Made by a program: the position numbers and the translations under genes. Shown here piece by piece: positions 1 to 8,816 of a DNA stretch of 64,000 bases. The number at the start of each line of letters is the position of its first letter. Positions within the stretch are counted from its first letter, which is position 1. Below the pieces are notes generated by a model. It did not search any database. It was not told where the DNA came from and worked only from the letters and a program-made list of their open reading frames with translations. Origin of the DNA: Acidimicrobiales bacterium (GTDB lineage: Bacteria > Actinomycetota > Acidimicrobiia > Acidimicrobiales > Aldehydirespiratoraceae); NCBI GenBank assembly GCA_029247365.1, contig JAQWLJ010000033.1, positions 124,001 to 188,000 of the forward strand. The letters run 5' to 3'.

Positions 1-1493
1 ATGACACCGACGTTGTTGGTGCTCAGGTAGGTGCGGTGCACACCGATCACCGGGTCGCCCCAGTTCCAGACGTTGTTGATCGTCATCTGGTGCTCACCGG
101 CAGCAACACGACCAGCCCATGACGGGAAGTCGGGGGTGGTGTTGACCTCGGCGTCAAAGCCGACATCTTGGAGCTGCTGCACGATGTACTCGGCGTAGGC
201 AAGCTGTGAGCCCGAGACCGGGATGTAGTCGATGGCGAGCGAGATGCTGCTCGGATCGATGCCGGCATCGGCGAGGCGAGCCTGAGCTGCCTCGATGCCG
301 GCGCCGTAATGCTCGGTGTCGGGGTTGTGGAAGGGGCTGCCGGGGTGGATGCCCGTGGTGGCCGGGAACGTCGTGCCCAGATCAAGAACATCGCTGATGA
401 ACTCGCGATCGATCGCATCGGCGATCGCCTGACGAACGACAACGTCCGACAGGGCGGGATCGGCCAGGTTGAACTCGAGCCACTGGACCGGACCAACGGC
501 TGCGTGGCCGTCGGCGGTGACGATCACGTCGTCGTTCTCCTGGAGGCGCACCACGTTGGCTGCACCGCCGAGGGTGGCTGACAGGTCGGTGTCGCCATTC
601 TCGAGGCCGATGACGATCGAAGCTGCGTCGGGCACGATCTCGATGATGATCTCGTCGAGATACGGACGCTCGGGGATGAAGAAGTCCTCGAAAGCCTGCA
701 TGCGGATGATCGAGCCAGCTTCGTACTCCACCAGCGTGAACGGACCCGAACCGACAAAGCAGTCGGTACCGGAGTTGCACGGGTGCTCCTTGATCGGCTG
801 GCCGTCGTTGTAGACGTGCTCGGGGATAACCGGGAGAAGACCCGGCGACATGGCAAGCAGGATCGCCGGATGCGGTTCGCTCAGGTTGATCACAACCGTG
901 TGGTCGTCGGGGGTGTCGACGCTGGCCACCGCCGCAAACATCGTTTTGAACGGGTGGTTGGCCTGCGAGGTCTCGAGTGAGAACTTCACATCGGCGGAGG
1001 TGATTGCTTCACCATCGTGGAAGACGGCGTCCTGCACGAGGTTAAGGGTCACGGTGAGACCGTCGTCGGAGATGTCCCAGCTCTCGGCCAGGTACGGCTG
1101 CGGCTGAAAGTTCTCGTCGAACAACAACGGCGAGGCGTTCAGCTGCGTGCCGGGTACCGCAGTCGCGTAGCCCGACTGAACGGTGCCATTGAGATGACGC
1201 GGCACCTGCGTGCTCTGGATCAACAGCGTGCCACCAGCCACCGGGCCGGAGTCAACTGCGCCTGAGTCACCGGCGTCGCTGTCTTCGGCTTCTTCGGCAA
1301 CGTCGGACATGTCGGCGGTCGACTCGTCGTCGTCCTCGGCAGGTTCGTCGTCGTCGGCCATGTCGTCGCCGGAGTCGTCCTCCGTCGCTGTGTCGTCGCC
1401 GGCGTCGCCGGCGCTGTCGTCGTCACCGCACGCGGCAGCGAGCATTGCGAAGCTGAGCAGGATCGCCAGCAGCGCGAGTAGTCGTTTCCTCAC
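1..1493 (-). CDS. Peptide/oligopeptide ABC transporter substrate-binding lipoprotein (family 5), 3' end cut by the window
   Basis: Extracellular solute-binding protein of the DppA/OppA family (SBP_bac_5) that should deliver peptides or similar solutes to a dipeptide-type ABC permease. About 497 codons are visible and the C-terminus lies beyond base 1. The start is GTG at 1493, with AGGAGG at about 1502-1507 on the minus strand. A lipoprotein signal ends in LAAAC (Cys22). Residues 23 to about 80 are an Asp/Glu/Ser/Ala-rich acidic linker, and the folded domain begins near the GGTLLI segment. The usual family segments follow, including a stretch on the state of target solute release (VFHDGEAITSADV). 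It is divergent from the amidohydrolase at 1625. The permease and ATPase genes would lie to the left, outside the window. The substrate cannot be told from sequence. Confidence 0.9.
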   Translation of the reverse strand, partial: MRKRLLALLAILLSFAMLAAACGDDDSAGDAGDDTATEDDSGDDMADDDEPAEDDDESTADMSDVAEEAEDSDAGDSGAVDSGPVAGGTLLIQSTQVPRHLNGTVQSGYATAVPGTQLNASPLLFDENFQPQPYLAESWDISDDGLTVTLNLVQDAVFHDGEAITSADVKFSLETSQANHPFKTMFAAVASVDTPDDHTVVINLSEPHPAILLAMSPGLLPVIPEHVYNDGQPIKEHPCNSGTDCFVGSGPFTLVEYEAGSIIRMQAFEDFFIPERPYLDEIIIEIVPDAASIVIGLENGDTDLSATLGGAANVVRLQENDDVIVTADGHAAVGPVQWLEFNLADPALSDVVVRQAIADAIDREFISDVLDLGTTFPATTGIHPGSPFHNPDTEHYGAGIEAAQARLADAGIDPSSISLAIDYIPVSGSQLAYAEYIVQQLQDVGFDAEVNTTPDFPSWAGRVAAGEHQMTINNVWNWGDPVIGVHRTYLSTNNVGV

Positions 1494-1549
1494 AGAGGTC
1501 CCCTCCTGTAGTTCAAGATGGCGGCGCCATCTCCACTGGTTATGGACCC

Positions 1550-1563
1550 TAACAAATTTGTTA
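1550..1563. promoter_or_regulatory. 14-bp perfect palindrome in a divergent intergenic region
   Basis: TAACAAATTTGTTA reads the same on both strands. It sits in the 131-bp gap between the divergent peptide-binding lipoprotein (start 1493) and the amidohydrolase (start 1625). This AT-rich block stands out from the high-GC surroundings and has the size and symmetry of a dimeric repressor operator. Which regulator binds is unknown, and the call rests on symmetry and position only. Confidence 0.45.
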
Positions 1564-1624
1564 AGGTGTTTACCAGAGGATTCTGATCGTACTTCCCTAA
1601 CTGGCCGAGCGTCCAAGGACCACT

Positions 1625-3289
1625 GTGAGCGACACCGTCATCTATCTTGCCCGTCGGATCATCACCATGAATCCCGGACTTCCCTTCGCGGAAGCTGTCG
1701 CCGTGCAAGGCGACCGCATCCTCGGCGTTGGTGATCTTGCCGAACTGCGGTCATGGGGCCCACACACCATCGACGAGACATTCGTCGACCACGTGATCAC
1801 ACCGGGCTTCATCGAGGCCCACAGTCACAACATGACCGGCGGCATGTGGGCAAACACGTACCTCGGCTTCTTCGATCGCCGCGATCCCAACGGCAAGGTG
1901 TGGGCCGGCTGCAAGACGATCGAGGCCGTACAGGAACGCCTGCGCGAGGCCGAGATGGAAGTGGACGACCCGAGCGAGACGCTCATCGGCTGGGGGCTCG
2001 ACCCGATCTACCTGCCCGGCGAGCGGCTGGTCGGTCGCCACCTCGATGCCGTGTCTGAAACCCGACCGATCTTCATTCAGCACGCCAGCGGCCACCTCGC
2101 CACGGTCAACTCTGAGATGCTGCGCCGCGAAGAGATCACCGAAAACGACCCGACCCCCGGCATCCAGCTCGGCGACGACGGCAAGCCCAACGGCGAACTC
2201 CAAGAGCCGGCTGCCATGCGGCTGGCGACGTCGGGCTTCCGCAAGATGCGCATCGACATGAACAGCCCGGAGACCAAATGGGGCTTCGCCTACGAGGCTC
2301 GTAATGCCGGGCACACCACCATCACCGATCTGGGCGGCAGCCCGTTCACCGACGAAGGCCTCAACGAGTGGCGCCAGGTCACCGACGACCCCGACTACCC
2401 CGCCCGCGTCATGGTCGCCGGCTCGACGTTCAGCGGGCCGATGGACCTTCACGAACTCGCACAGCTCGTGGTCGATGGCCGCGACAACCCCACGAACGAC
2501 AAGCTCAAGTTCGGCATTATCAAGCTGATGCTCGACGGCTCGATCCAGGGGTTCACCGCTCGGATCACGTGGCCCTACTACCACAACCCGCCAGAAGGCA
2601 ACGCCGAGAACGGCATCTGGGTGATGGCACCCGAGACAATGCCCGACACGCTCGAGATCTTCCATACGGCAGGGCTCACCGTGCACTGCCATTGCAACGG
2701 CGACGAGGCTTCGGAAGTGTTCATCTCCGCGGTCGAAGAGGTGCTCGAGCGGCACCCCCGCTGGGATCATCGCCACACGGTGCAGCACTGTCAGCTCACC
2801 ACACCGTCGCAGTACACCCGCATGGCCGCGCTCGGCATGCAGGCCAACATCTTCAGCAACCACATCTTTTATTGGGGCGACGAACACGCCGAGTTCACCG
2901 TCGGCCCCGAGCGCGCTGCCCGCATGGATGCCTGTGGCACGGCCGAGCGTCTCGGTGTGCCGTTCTCGTTCCACTCCGATGCGCCAATCACACCCATGGG
3001 CCACCTCCACGTCATGTGGTGCGCGGTGAACCGCCAGACCTCCACGGGCAAGACGCTCGGGCCCGACGAGTGCATCTCAGTCGAGACCGCCATGAAGGGC
3101 GCCACCGTTGAGGCCGCCCGCCAGCTCAAGCTCGACCATGAGATCGGCTCGATCCAATCGGGGAAGTACGCCGACTTCGCGATCCTTGAGAAAGACCCGT
3201 ACGAGGTCGACCCGATGGAACTCAAGAACATCGGCGTGTGGGGAACGGTCCTCGGGGGCAAAAAGTTCCCCGCCGCAACCGGTCAGTGA
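1625..3289 (+). CDS. Metal-dependent amidohydrolase, YtcJ-like (Amidohydro_3)
   Basis: Cytoplasmic amidohydrolase-superfamily enzyme of 554 residues, near the usual YtcJ-like length. The start is GTG at 1625, with AAGGA just upstream. Visible hallmarks are the N-terminal composite beta-sandwich strand, GFIEAHSH with the first metal ligand pair HSH (66-68), a histidine-rich HCHCNGDEA segment, HTVQHCQLT, and FHSDAPITP carrying the metal-binding Asp. The C-terminal GSIQSGKYADFAILEKDPYEV is the family's closing strand pattern, here with the usual Gly-Lys-x-Ala-Asp. The true substrate (N-acyl compound, cyclic amide or similar) cannot be assigned. It is divergent from a peptide-type binding protein, which suggests work on an imported amide or peptide, and cobW follows after 4 bp. 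Confidence 0.88.
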   Translation: MSDTVIYLARRIITMNPGLPFAEAVAVQGDRILGVGDLAELRSWGPHTIDETFVDHVITPGFIEAHSHNMTGGMWANTYLGFFDRRDPNGKVWAGCKTIEAVQERLREAEMEVDDPSETLIGWGLDPIYLPGERLVGRHLDAVSETRPIFIQHASGHLATVNSEMLRREEITENDPTPGIQLGDDGKPNGELQEPAAMRLATSGFRKMRIDMNSPETKWGFAYEARNAGHTTITDLGGSPFTDEGLNEWRQVTDDPDYPARVMVAGSTFSGPMDLHELAQLVVDGRDNPTNDKLKFGIIKLMLDGSIQGFTARITWPYYHNPPEGNAENGIWVMAPETMPDTLEIFHTAGLTVHCHCNGDEASEVFISAVEEVLERHPRWDHRHTVQHCQLTTPSQYTRMAALGMQANIFSNHIFYWGDEHAEFTVGPERAARMDACGTAERLGVPFSFHSDAPITPMGHLHVMWCAVNRQTSTGKTLGPDECISVETAMKGATVEAARQLKLDHEIGSIQSGKYADFAILEKDPYEVDPMELKNIGVWGTVLGGKKFPAATGQ

Positions 3290-3293
3290 AACC

Positions 3294-4202
3294 GTGACGG
3301 CCGATCGCGTCGCGGTCACCGTCCTCGGCGGTTACCTCGGCGCCGGCAAGACCACACTGCTCAACCACCTGCTGTCGGTTGCCGACGAACGCATCGCGAT
3401 CATGGTGAACGACTTCGGCGAGCTTGACATCGACGCGCAACTACTCGATCACGGCGACGGGAAGACGGTCACACTTCCCAACGGCTGCATCTGCTGTTCG
3501 CTGGTCGACGGGCTCGCCGGGGCACTCGACGACCTGTCGATGCTCGACCCCCTTCCCGAACGACTCGTGATCGAGGCGAGTGGGGTCGCCGACCCTGCGG
3601 GCATCGCCGCGTTCTGCCATGCCAAGCCGTACCGGCTCGACCTCGTCGTGGTGCTGGTCGACACGGCTGCTATCGGCCGCCACGTCGTCGACCCCTATGT
3701 CGGCGAGACGGTTCGAGCCCAACTCCGTGCCGCCGACCTGATCGTGCTCAACAAGGCCGACCTCGGCGATGCTGCGGCCGCAGCTGCCGTCGTCGCCGAG
3801 CACGCCCCTGACATCCCGACCGTGGCCGCAACCCAGGCCGAGATCGATCCGCAGGTGCTGATCGATCTCGAACCCCAAGCCGACAACGCCGAGCCGGGCC
3901 ACATCCACGATCGTGGGGTGCCGTTCGAGACCTGGAGTTGGCGCGGCGGCACGACCGACGAAGCAACGGTTCGGGCCATGGCCGAAGCGCTGCCGCCCGG
4001 CGTGGTCCGCGCCAAGGGACTCGTCGCAACCCCAACACAGCCGTTCGTCTTTCAGCGGGTCGGCGAGCGGTGGTCGCTCCTCCCAACCGACCAGCTGATC
4101 GGCGAGTCACAAATCGTCGCCATCGGCCTACCTGGGACACTCGACGACCAATGGCTCCCGACCCGCCTCAACGGCGGAGACGACAACCGGCCAGAGGAGT
4201 AG
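3294..4202 (+). CDS. CobW/COG0523-family G3E GTPase (metallochaperone)
   Basis: A 302-residue P-loop GTPase of the G3E family that likely inserts or delivers a metal to a target enzyme. Walker A GGYLGAGKTT is at residues 12-21 and the metal-binding CxCC motif (GCICCS) is at 65-68. NKAD, the guanine-specificity motif, and the small C-terminal CobW_C domain follow. The GTG start at 3294 is chosen because it lies 4 bp after the amidohydrolase stop and leaves the canonical N-terminus; upstream in-frame codons only shadow the preceding gene. The tight spacing suggests co-transcription, so the amidohydrolase is a candidate client metalloenzyme (inference). The dtxR-like regulator follows 9 bp downstream, consistent with a metal-related operon. 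Confidence 0.88.
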   Translation: MTADRVAVTVLGGYLGAGKTTLLNHLLSVADERIAIMVNDFGELDIDAQLLDHGDGKTVTLPNGCICCSLVDGLAGALDDLSMLDPLPERLVIEASGVADPAGIAAFCHAKPYRLDLVVVLVDTAAIGRHVVDPYVGETVRAQLRAADLIVLNKADLGDAAAAAAVVAEHAPDIPTVAATQAEIDPQVLIDLEPQADNAEPGHIHDRGVPFETWSWRGGTTDEATVRAMAEALPPGVVRAKGLVATPTQPFVFQRVGERWSLLPTDQLIGESQIVAIGLPGTLDDQWLPTRLNGGDDNRPEE

Positions 4203-4211
4203 ACTGCGGCT

Positions 4212-4880
4212 ATGTCCGAGTACGAGTCCCCGGAATGGCACCCAGCGTTCGAGGAATACTGCGAAACGATCTACGAACTCGGCGAAGACGACCTCGACGT
4301 CATCCAGGCCCGTATTGCAGAACGGATGGACGTGTCTCGCCCCGCCGTCAGCGAGATGATGAAACGGCTTGAGGCCGAGGGCCTGATCGAGGCCGGCCGC
4401 GAGATCAAGCTCACCACGAAGGGGCTGCATCTGGCCGAAACCGTGGTCCGCCGGCACCGGTTGGCCGAGTGTTTCCTCACCGACATCCTCGGTTTGTCGT
4501 GGGCAGAAGCCCATCAGGAAGCCGGCAAGTGGGAACACGTGATCTCTCCCACGGTCGAGAAGGCCATGATGGCCCGCCTCGACGACCCCACCACCTGCCC
4601 ACACGGGAACCCCATCCCGGGGAGTGCGTACGAAGCGCCGGCGTTGATCACCCTCGAAGAGGTCGGCGTCGGCAACCCGTTCGTGGTCCAACGCATCCCC
4701 GAAGAGCTCGAGTTCACCGAAGGCATGCTCGACTTTCTCGAGTCATCGTCGATCACCCCCGGCTCCGAGGGCACCATCACCGCCATGTCACCCGACGGGA
4801 CCGCCACGGTCCAGATCGGTGGCGCAGCGATCGGCGTCGGTGGATTCGCCAGCGCCCGCATCCTCGTCAGCGCGGGCTGA
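4212..4880 (+). CDS. DtxR/IdeR-family metal-dependent transcriptional regulator
   Basis: Iron- or manganese-sensing repressor, 222 residues, near the three-domain IdeR length. An N-terminal winged helix has the recognition segment MDVSRPAVSEMMKRLEAEGLI (shown in part here). The dimerisation/metal domain carries HRLAECFL, LGLSWAEAHQEA and WEHVIS, then CPHGNPIPG, the DtxR hallmark. An FeoA/SH3-like C-terminal domain starts near residue 150. The ribosome site AGAGGAG overlaps the end of cobW. Downstream and convergent lies a ferric-iron ABC transporter, which makes Fe(II)-dependent repression plausible, but no convincing DtxR box was found in the window. Confidence 0.9.
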   Translation: MSEYESPEWHPAFEEYCETIYELGEDDLDVIQARIAERMDVSRPAVSEMMKRLEAEGLIEAGREIKLTTKGLHLAETVVRRHRLAECFLTDILGLSWAEAHQEAGKWEHVISPTVEKAMMARLDDPTTCPHGNPIPGSAYEAPALITLEEVGVGNPFVVQRIPEELEFTEGMLDFLESSSITPGSEGTITAMSPDGTATVQIGGAAIGVGGFASARILVSAG

Positions 4881-4890
4881 GGCTCGGGAA

Positions 4891-4903
4891 CCGCCCCTGG
4901 CGG
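4891..4903. terminator. Possible small GC hairpin between convergent genes
   Basis: CCGCC-CCT-GGCGG forms a 5-bp GC stem in the 39-bp gap between the convergent dtxR-like gene and the iron permease. There is no T-tract on either strand, so it is only a weak bidirectional terminator candidate. Confidence 0.25.
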
Positions 4904-4919
4904 GTGGGCCGCTCAGCGA

Positions 4920-6572
4920 TCAGTAGTTGTCAATCCGCCGAAGCACAACGGCCCAGGTCAGCACCGCACTCAAGGCAACAAGCACAAGGCTGGCGAGGGA
5001 ACTCTGGGCGAGCGCCCCGGAGTCACCGGCGTTCCAGATCTCGGTCGCCAACGTGTCGAAGCCAATCGGCGCAAGCAGCAGGGTGGCCGGCAGTTCCTTC
5101 ATGGTCGAAAGCATGACCAAACCGGCGCCAGCCAGGAGACCCGGCATCATCAGCGGCAGCTCCACACTCACGAAACGACGGGTGCGCGACGCTCCGAGGG
5201 TGGCAGCGGCATCGCTCATGCGGCGGGGCGCCGCGTCGACCGCGACCCGGGCCGCCCGCGTCGCCTGCGCGCCAAAGTGGAGCACATAGGCGACGATGAG
5301 CAGCGGGAGCGTTTGGTACCAGGCCGAGATCAGCGGCGCGTCGATTGCCCAGAACACGAGCGACAACGCAATCACCACGCCCGGCAAAGCGAACCCTGCA
5401 ACAACCATGGCGTTGGCCGCGCCAGCCAAGCGGCTGCGATGGCGGGCGGTGGCCCAGGCGACCGGGAGTACCACGGCGACCGCCACTGCGGCGGTGAGTA
5501 AACCGGCTTCCGCTGAGTTGATCGTGGGCCCGACGAGCGCACCGAGGTCGGTGGAGAGGCCGACCGTTTCGACGTCGGCGGTGAGGCCGCGCCAGCCCCA
5601 GAAGCCGAGCACAGCAACCGGACCGATGAGGGCATTGCCGAGGAACGCAGCGACCGCCAGCCACACAACCGGCGTCCATCGGCCGAGTGGGACGAGCAGA
5701 GCCTCGCGGGAACGCGTGACCTCGACCTGCTGGCGGCGCCGATCGAGCGAGCGCTCGGCCATCACCACCACGAGCGCCACGCCACCAAGTACCAGCGACA
5801 AACCCATGGCCCGGGGCTGGTTGAACAGGCGGTCGGCGTAGATCTGTTCGGTGAGTGTGTCGTATCCCAACAGCGCAACCGCGCCGAAGTCGCTGACCGC
5901 GTAGAGGAACACGAGCAACACGCCGGCCCAGATCGCCGAGCTGGTCTGGGGGAGGACCACCGTGCGGAACACGACCCACGGCGATCGGCCAAGGAGGCGC
6001 GCCGACTCCTCGAGCGACGGCGGGAGGGCCGAGAGCCGGGCCGCAACCGGGAGATAGACGTACGGGTAGGTGAAGAGTGTGAGCACGAGCCACGCACCTC
6101 GAAAGCCGCGCACGCTTGGTAGAGCGTCAATGCCAAACGGGCTCAGGATCTCCTCAATGAGCCCTCCGGTAGCGAAGCCCGCGAGCAGCGCAGTGGCGCC
6201 AACGAAGCTCGGGAACACAAGCGGCAGCGGGGCAAGGATCCGCCAGACGCGGCGGCCGGGAAGGTCGGTCCGGACCGTGAACCAGGCCAGCCCGGTTCCG
6301 ACCACGGCCGCGCTCAGCGCGACGGTGCTCGCCAACCAGAGACTGCGGCGCAACGGGTGGACAGTATTGGCATCCCAGATGATCTCGCCGAGGTCGGTGC
6401 CGAGATCGACATTGCGCCACACCACGTAGGCGAAGGGGCTGAGGAACACGACGCCAACCGCAACGACCGCCAGCGCAAGCCCGGGCCGAAGTCCGGGGTC
6501 GGCAACGCTGGGAGCAGTGCTCCCAGCGTTCGCCGTCTCGGGCGCAGGGGTGGAACTACTGTTCAATGCCAC
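4920..6572 (-). CDS. Ferric-iron ABC transporter permease (FbpB-like, two fused permease domains)
   Basis: Inner-membrane permease of 550 residues with about 12 hydrophobic segments. It contains two BPD_transp_1 domains, each with an EAA-type loop: one around EESARLLGRSPWVVFRTVVLP and one around DAAATLGASRTRRFVSVELP (given only in part here). This fused layout is typical of Fe(III) permeases. The GTG start at 6572 overlaps the end of the binding-protein gene by 17 bp. A longer in-frame reading to 6782 lies wholly inside that gene and is low-complexity, so I rejected it. The gene order ATPase, binding protein, permease on the minus strand gives a complete importer. Confidence 0.88.
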   Translation of the reverse strand: MALNSSSTPAPETANAGSTAPSVADPGLRPGLALAVVAVGVVFLSPFAYVVWRNVDLGTDLGEIIWDANTVHPLRRSLWLASTVALSAAVVGTGLAWFTVRTDLPGRRVWRILAPLPLVFPSFVGATALLAGFATGGLIEEILSPFGIDALPSVRGFRGAWLVLTLFTYPYVYLPVAARLSALPPSLEESARLLGRSPWVVFRTVVLPQTSSAIWAGVLLVFLYAVSDFGAVALLGYDTLTEQIYADRLFNQPRAMGLSLVLGGVALVVVMAERSLDRRRQQVEVTRSREALLVPLGRWTPVVWLAVAAFLGNALIGPVAVLGFWGWRGLTADVETVGLSTDLGALVGPTINSAEAGLLTAAVAVAVVLPVAWATARHRSRLAGAANAMVVAGFALPGVVIALSLVFWAIDAPLISAWYQTLPLLIVAYVLHFGAQATRAARVAVDAAPRRMSDAAATLGASRTRRFVSVELPLMMPGLLAGAGLVMLSTMKELPATLLLAPIGFDTLATEIWNAGDSGALAQSSLASLVLVALSAVLTWAVVLRRIDNY

Positions 6573-7587
6573 TCGAGCGGATGAGCTCAATCGTGCCAGT
6601 AAGGCCGTCGCCGAGCAGGTCGTAGTCGATGGTGTCGACCGCAAAGCCATCGAGTGCCGGTACCCCATCGGGGCTGGCGACGCCATCGCGAAGCGGATAT
6701 TCCTGCGTCTCGGCTGCAAAGGTCCCCTGCGTCGATTCGCTGAGCATCCATTCGAGGAGCTGCTGGCCGGTGGCCGGCGCATCGCTCGAGCTCAGGACCG
6801 CAGCGCCGGTGACGATGACGAGCGCACCAAGGTCGTCGGCGGGCAGGAAGTGGTTGACCGAAGCAACAGACGGGTCAGCTTCGAGGGCGCGGAGGTTGTA
6901 GTAGTGGTTGACGAGGCCCATCTCGACCTCACCACGACCGACGGCCTCGACGATGGCAGAGTTCTTCGGGTAGTTCGGCGAATCGTTGGCGGCCATACCT
7001 TCGAGCCACACAAGCGTGTCGTCATCGCCGAGTTCGTTTCGCATCGCGGTGACGAAATCCTGGAAGGACCCGTTCCCCGGGGCAACGGCAACGCGACCGG
7101 CGTAGGCCGGGTCGGTCAGATCGAGGACGGAGTCGGGAAGGTCGGCGGCGTCGACGAGATCAGCGTTGTAGACGACGACACGGATCCGGCCGGTGATACC
7201 GACCCAGGTGCTGTCGGAGGCCCGGAAACCAGCGCCGACCATCGACGTGAGGTCGTCGCCCAGGGGGGCAAGACGACCCTCTCCGGCGAGCAGGCCGAGC
7301 GCGCCCGGACTCTGGGAAATAACGACATCGGCGGGCGAACTGCTGCCCTCGGTCTGGATCAGGAGGGCAAGCTCGGCGGAGTCGCCATAGCGGGCCTCGA
7401 CCTCAACCCCCGTCTCGGCGGTGAATGCATCGAGCAGCGGTTGTATGAGGTCTTCGCTACGACCGGAGTAGACGGTGATCGACTCGGACGTGCCACCGTC
7501 GGCAGTGGTCTCGTTGTCGTTACCGCACGCGGTGGCGAGAAAGATGAAGGCGAGGAGGACGCCAAACAGGCGCTTGGAGTTGGTCAT
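6556..7587 (-). CDS. Ferric-iron ABC transporter substrate-binding lipoprotein (FbpA/FutA-like)
   Basis: Iron(III)-binding extracellular lipoprotein, 343 residues. The signal ends in lipobox LATAC (Cys21). The mature part begins with the family pattern ITVYSGRSEDLIQPLLDAF. ADVVISQSPGALGLLAGEG and NHYYNLRAL, the segment that supplies tyrosine iron ligands in this family, are present. Class SBP_bac_6/FutA length is normal. Its start ATG at 7587 follows GAGG on the minus strand. The 47-bp gap to the upstream ATPase gene is AT-rich relative to its surroundings and may hold an extra promoter. Fe(III) specificity is inferred from family and from the fused permease. Confidence 0.88.
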   Translation of the reverse strand: MTNSKRLFGVLLAFIFLATACGNDNETTADGGTSESITVYSGRSEDLIQPLLDAFTAETGVEVEARYGDSAELALLIQTEGSSSPADVVISQSPGALGLLAGEGRLAPLGDDLTSMVGAGFRASDSTWVGITGRIRVVVYNADLVDAADLPDSVLDLTDPAYAGRVAVAPGNGSFQDFVTAMRNELGDDDTLVWLEGMAANDSPNYPKNSAIVEAVGRGEVEMGLVNHYYNLRALEADPSVASVNHFLPADDLGALVIVTGAAVLSSSDAPATGQQLLEWMLSESTQGTFAAETQEYPLRDGVASPDGVPALDGFAVDTIDYDLLGDGLTGTIELIRSSGIEQ

Positions 7588-7634
7588 GAGGAGGTACGGT
7601 ATTGCTGTTAGGCGGACTTAACAAGTGACATTAG

Positions 7635-8711
7635 TCATACTGTACGAGGGAAGGCGATGCTCTTCACCCCCGAGTGCCGCACCGACACCCGATCCCCAAC
7701 ACCAAACGCTGGCGCGCCGGTCGTGCGGCTGCGGACAACATCGCCGGAGCGGGTGCGGACCGAAGTGACGGCGTCGTGGCCGTAGTACTCGACTGCGACC
7801 ACGACAGTGTCACCGCCCGCCTCGAGCACGACGTCTTCAGGACGGACCATGACGTCGACCCCACCGATGGTCCCAGCCTCGAGCGGAACCCGCCCGATCG
7901 CCGTCGATGCGCAATCGCCCCGGGCGTCCCCGGCGAGCACGTCGGCGTCGCCGACGAACCGTGCCAGCCACGGATCGGTGGGGTGGGCGTAGAGCTCGGC
8001 CGGTGGTGCGTGCTGCACGACGACGCCATCGCGCATCACCGCGACCTCGTCGCCGAGCACGAAGGCCTCATCCTGGTCGTGGGTGACAATCACCGCCGTG
8101 ATTGCGAGTTCCCGAAGCAGCGCAGCGACCTCAGTACGAAGCGAAGTTCGAAGGCTGGTATCGAGGCTCGAGAAGGGCTCGTCGAGCAGCAGCACCGACG
8201 GCTTGGGCGCGAGGGCGCGAGCGAGGGCCACCCGTTGCTGCTGGCCGCCCGACAGCGAGCCAGGCATACGGCCGGCGAGTCCGCTGATACCGACCATGTC
8301 GAGAAGGTGCTGCACAGAGGCGCGTGCCCGGGCCTGACCCCGTCGACCGATCGACCAGCGGCCACGCTGATCAGCCGGAAGGCCGTACGCGACGTTTGCT
8401 GCGACTGTCAGATGAGGAAACAGCGCCCAGTCCTGGAAGACCAGGCCGACCCCACGATCCTCGGCCGCAATGTGCGTCGAGCCCGACGCGACCACCCGGT
8501 CGCCGATGGTGATTTCGCCCCCATCGATCAGCTGCAACCCCGCCAACGCCCGCAGCAGCGTGGTCTTGCCGCAGCCACTCGGGCCGAGCACCGCGAGTTG
8601 CTGCCCTGGTTCGGCCCGCAGGTCGACGCCACGAAGCACCTCGCCACCGGCAAGCCGTACGTGAACCGAGTCAACCGAGAACCCCTTCGGGGCCAACGCC
8701 GTGTCAAGCAT
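7635..8711 (-). CDS. Ferric-iron ABC transporter ATP-binding protein (FbpC-like)
   Basis: Cytoplasmic ATPase subunit, 358 residues. Walker A GPSGCGKTT, Q-loop VFQDWALFP, signature [15 protein letters not shown] and Walker B LLLDEPFSSLD with the switch VTHDQDEA are all intact. A C-terminal TOBE-like domain (about residues 270-358) fits CysA/FbpC/PotA-type importers. The iron assignment comes from its partners, the binding protein at 6556-7587 and the permease at 4920-6572. It is the first gene of the transporter set and lies 105 bp downstream of the sucrase/ferredoxin-like gene on the same strand. Confidence 0.9.
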   Translation of the reverse strand: MLDTALAPKGFSVDSVHVRLAGGEVLRGVDLRAEPGQQLAVLGPSGCGKTTLLRALAGLQLIDGGEITIGDRVVASGSTHIAAEDRGVGLVFQDWALFPHLTVAANVAYGLPADQRGRWSIGRRGQARARASVQHLLDMVGISGLAGRMPGSLSGGQQQRVALARALAPKPSVLLLDEPFSSLDTSLRTSLRTEVAALLRELAITAVIVTHDQDEAFVLGDEVAVMRDGVVVQHAPPAELYAHPTDPWLARFVGDADVLAGDARGDCASTAIGRVPLEAGTIGGVDVMVRPEDVVLEAGGDTVVVAVEYYGHDAVTSVRTRSGDVVRSRTTGAPAFGVGDRVSVRHSGVKSIAFPRTV

Positions 8712-8816
8712 CCCTTACACGTTATCGGCAGAGCCCTTGATCAGTTCAAGTCAGCCAACCGCGGCGCCCACGGCGCCGACGAATCGGGGCGGCACGTCAG
8801 CGGGAAGCGGAAGCGA

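Noticed and set aside
1751-3010. Minus-strand open frame of about 419 codons opposite the amidohydrolase
   Set aside because: High-GC antisense frame with no family pattern; the plus-strand amidohydrolase has all metal motifs.
6517-7611. Plus-strand open frame opposite the iron-binding lipoprotein
   Set aside because: It mirrors the minus-strand gene and shows no domain; the lipoprotein with its lipobox is the real gene.
7607-7622. Possible DtxR/IdeR iron box between the iron ATPase and binding-protein genes (GTTAGG-N4-CTTAAC)
   Set aside because: The half-sites are inverted but their spacing and sequence fit the DtxR consensus poorly (about 9 of 19 positions).
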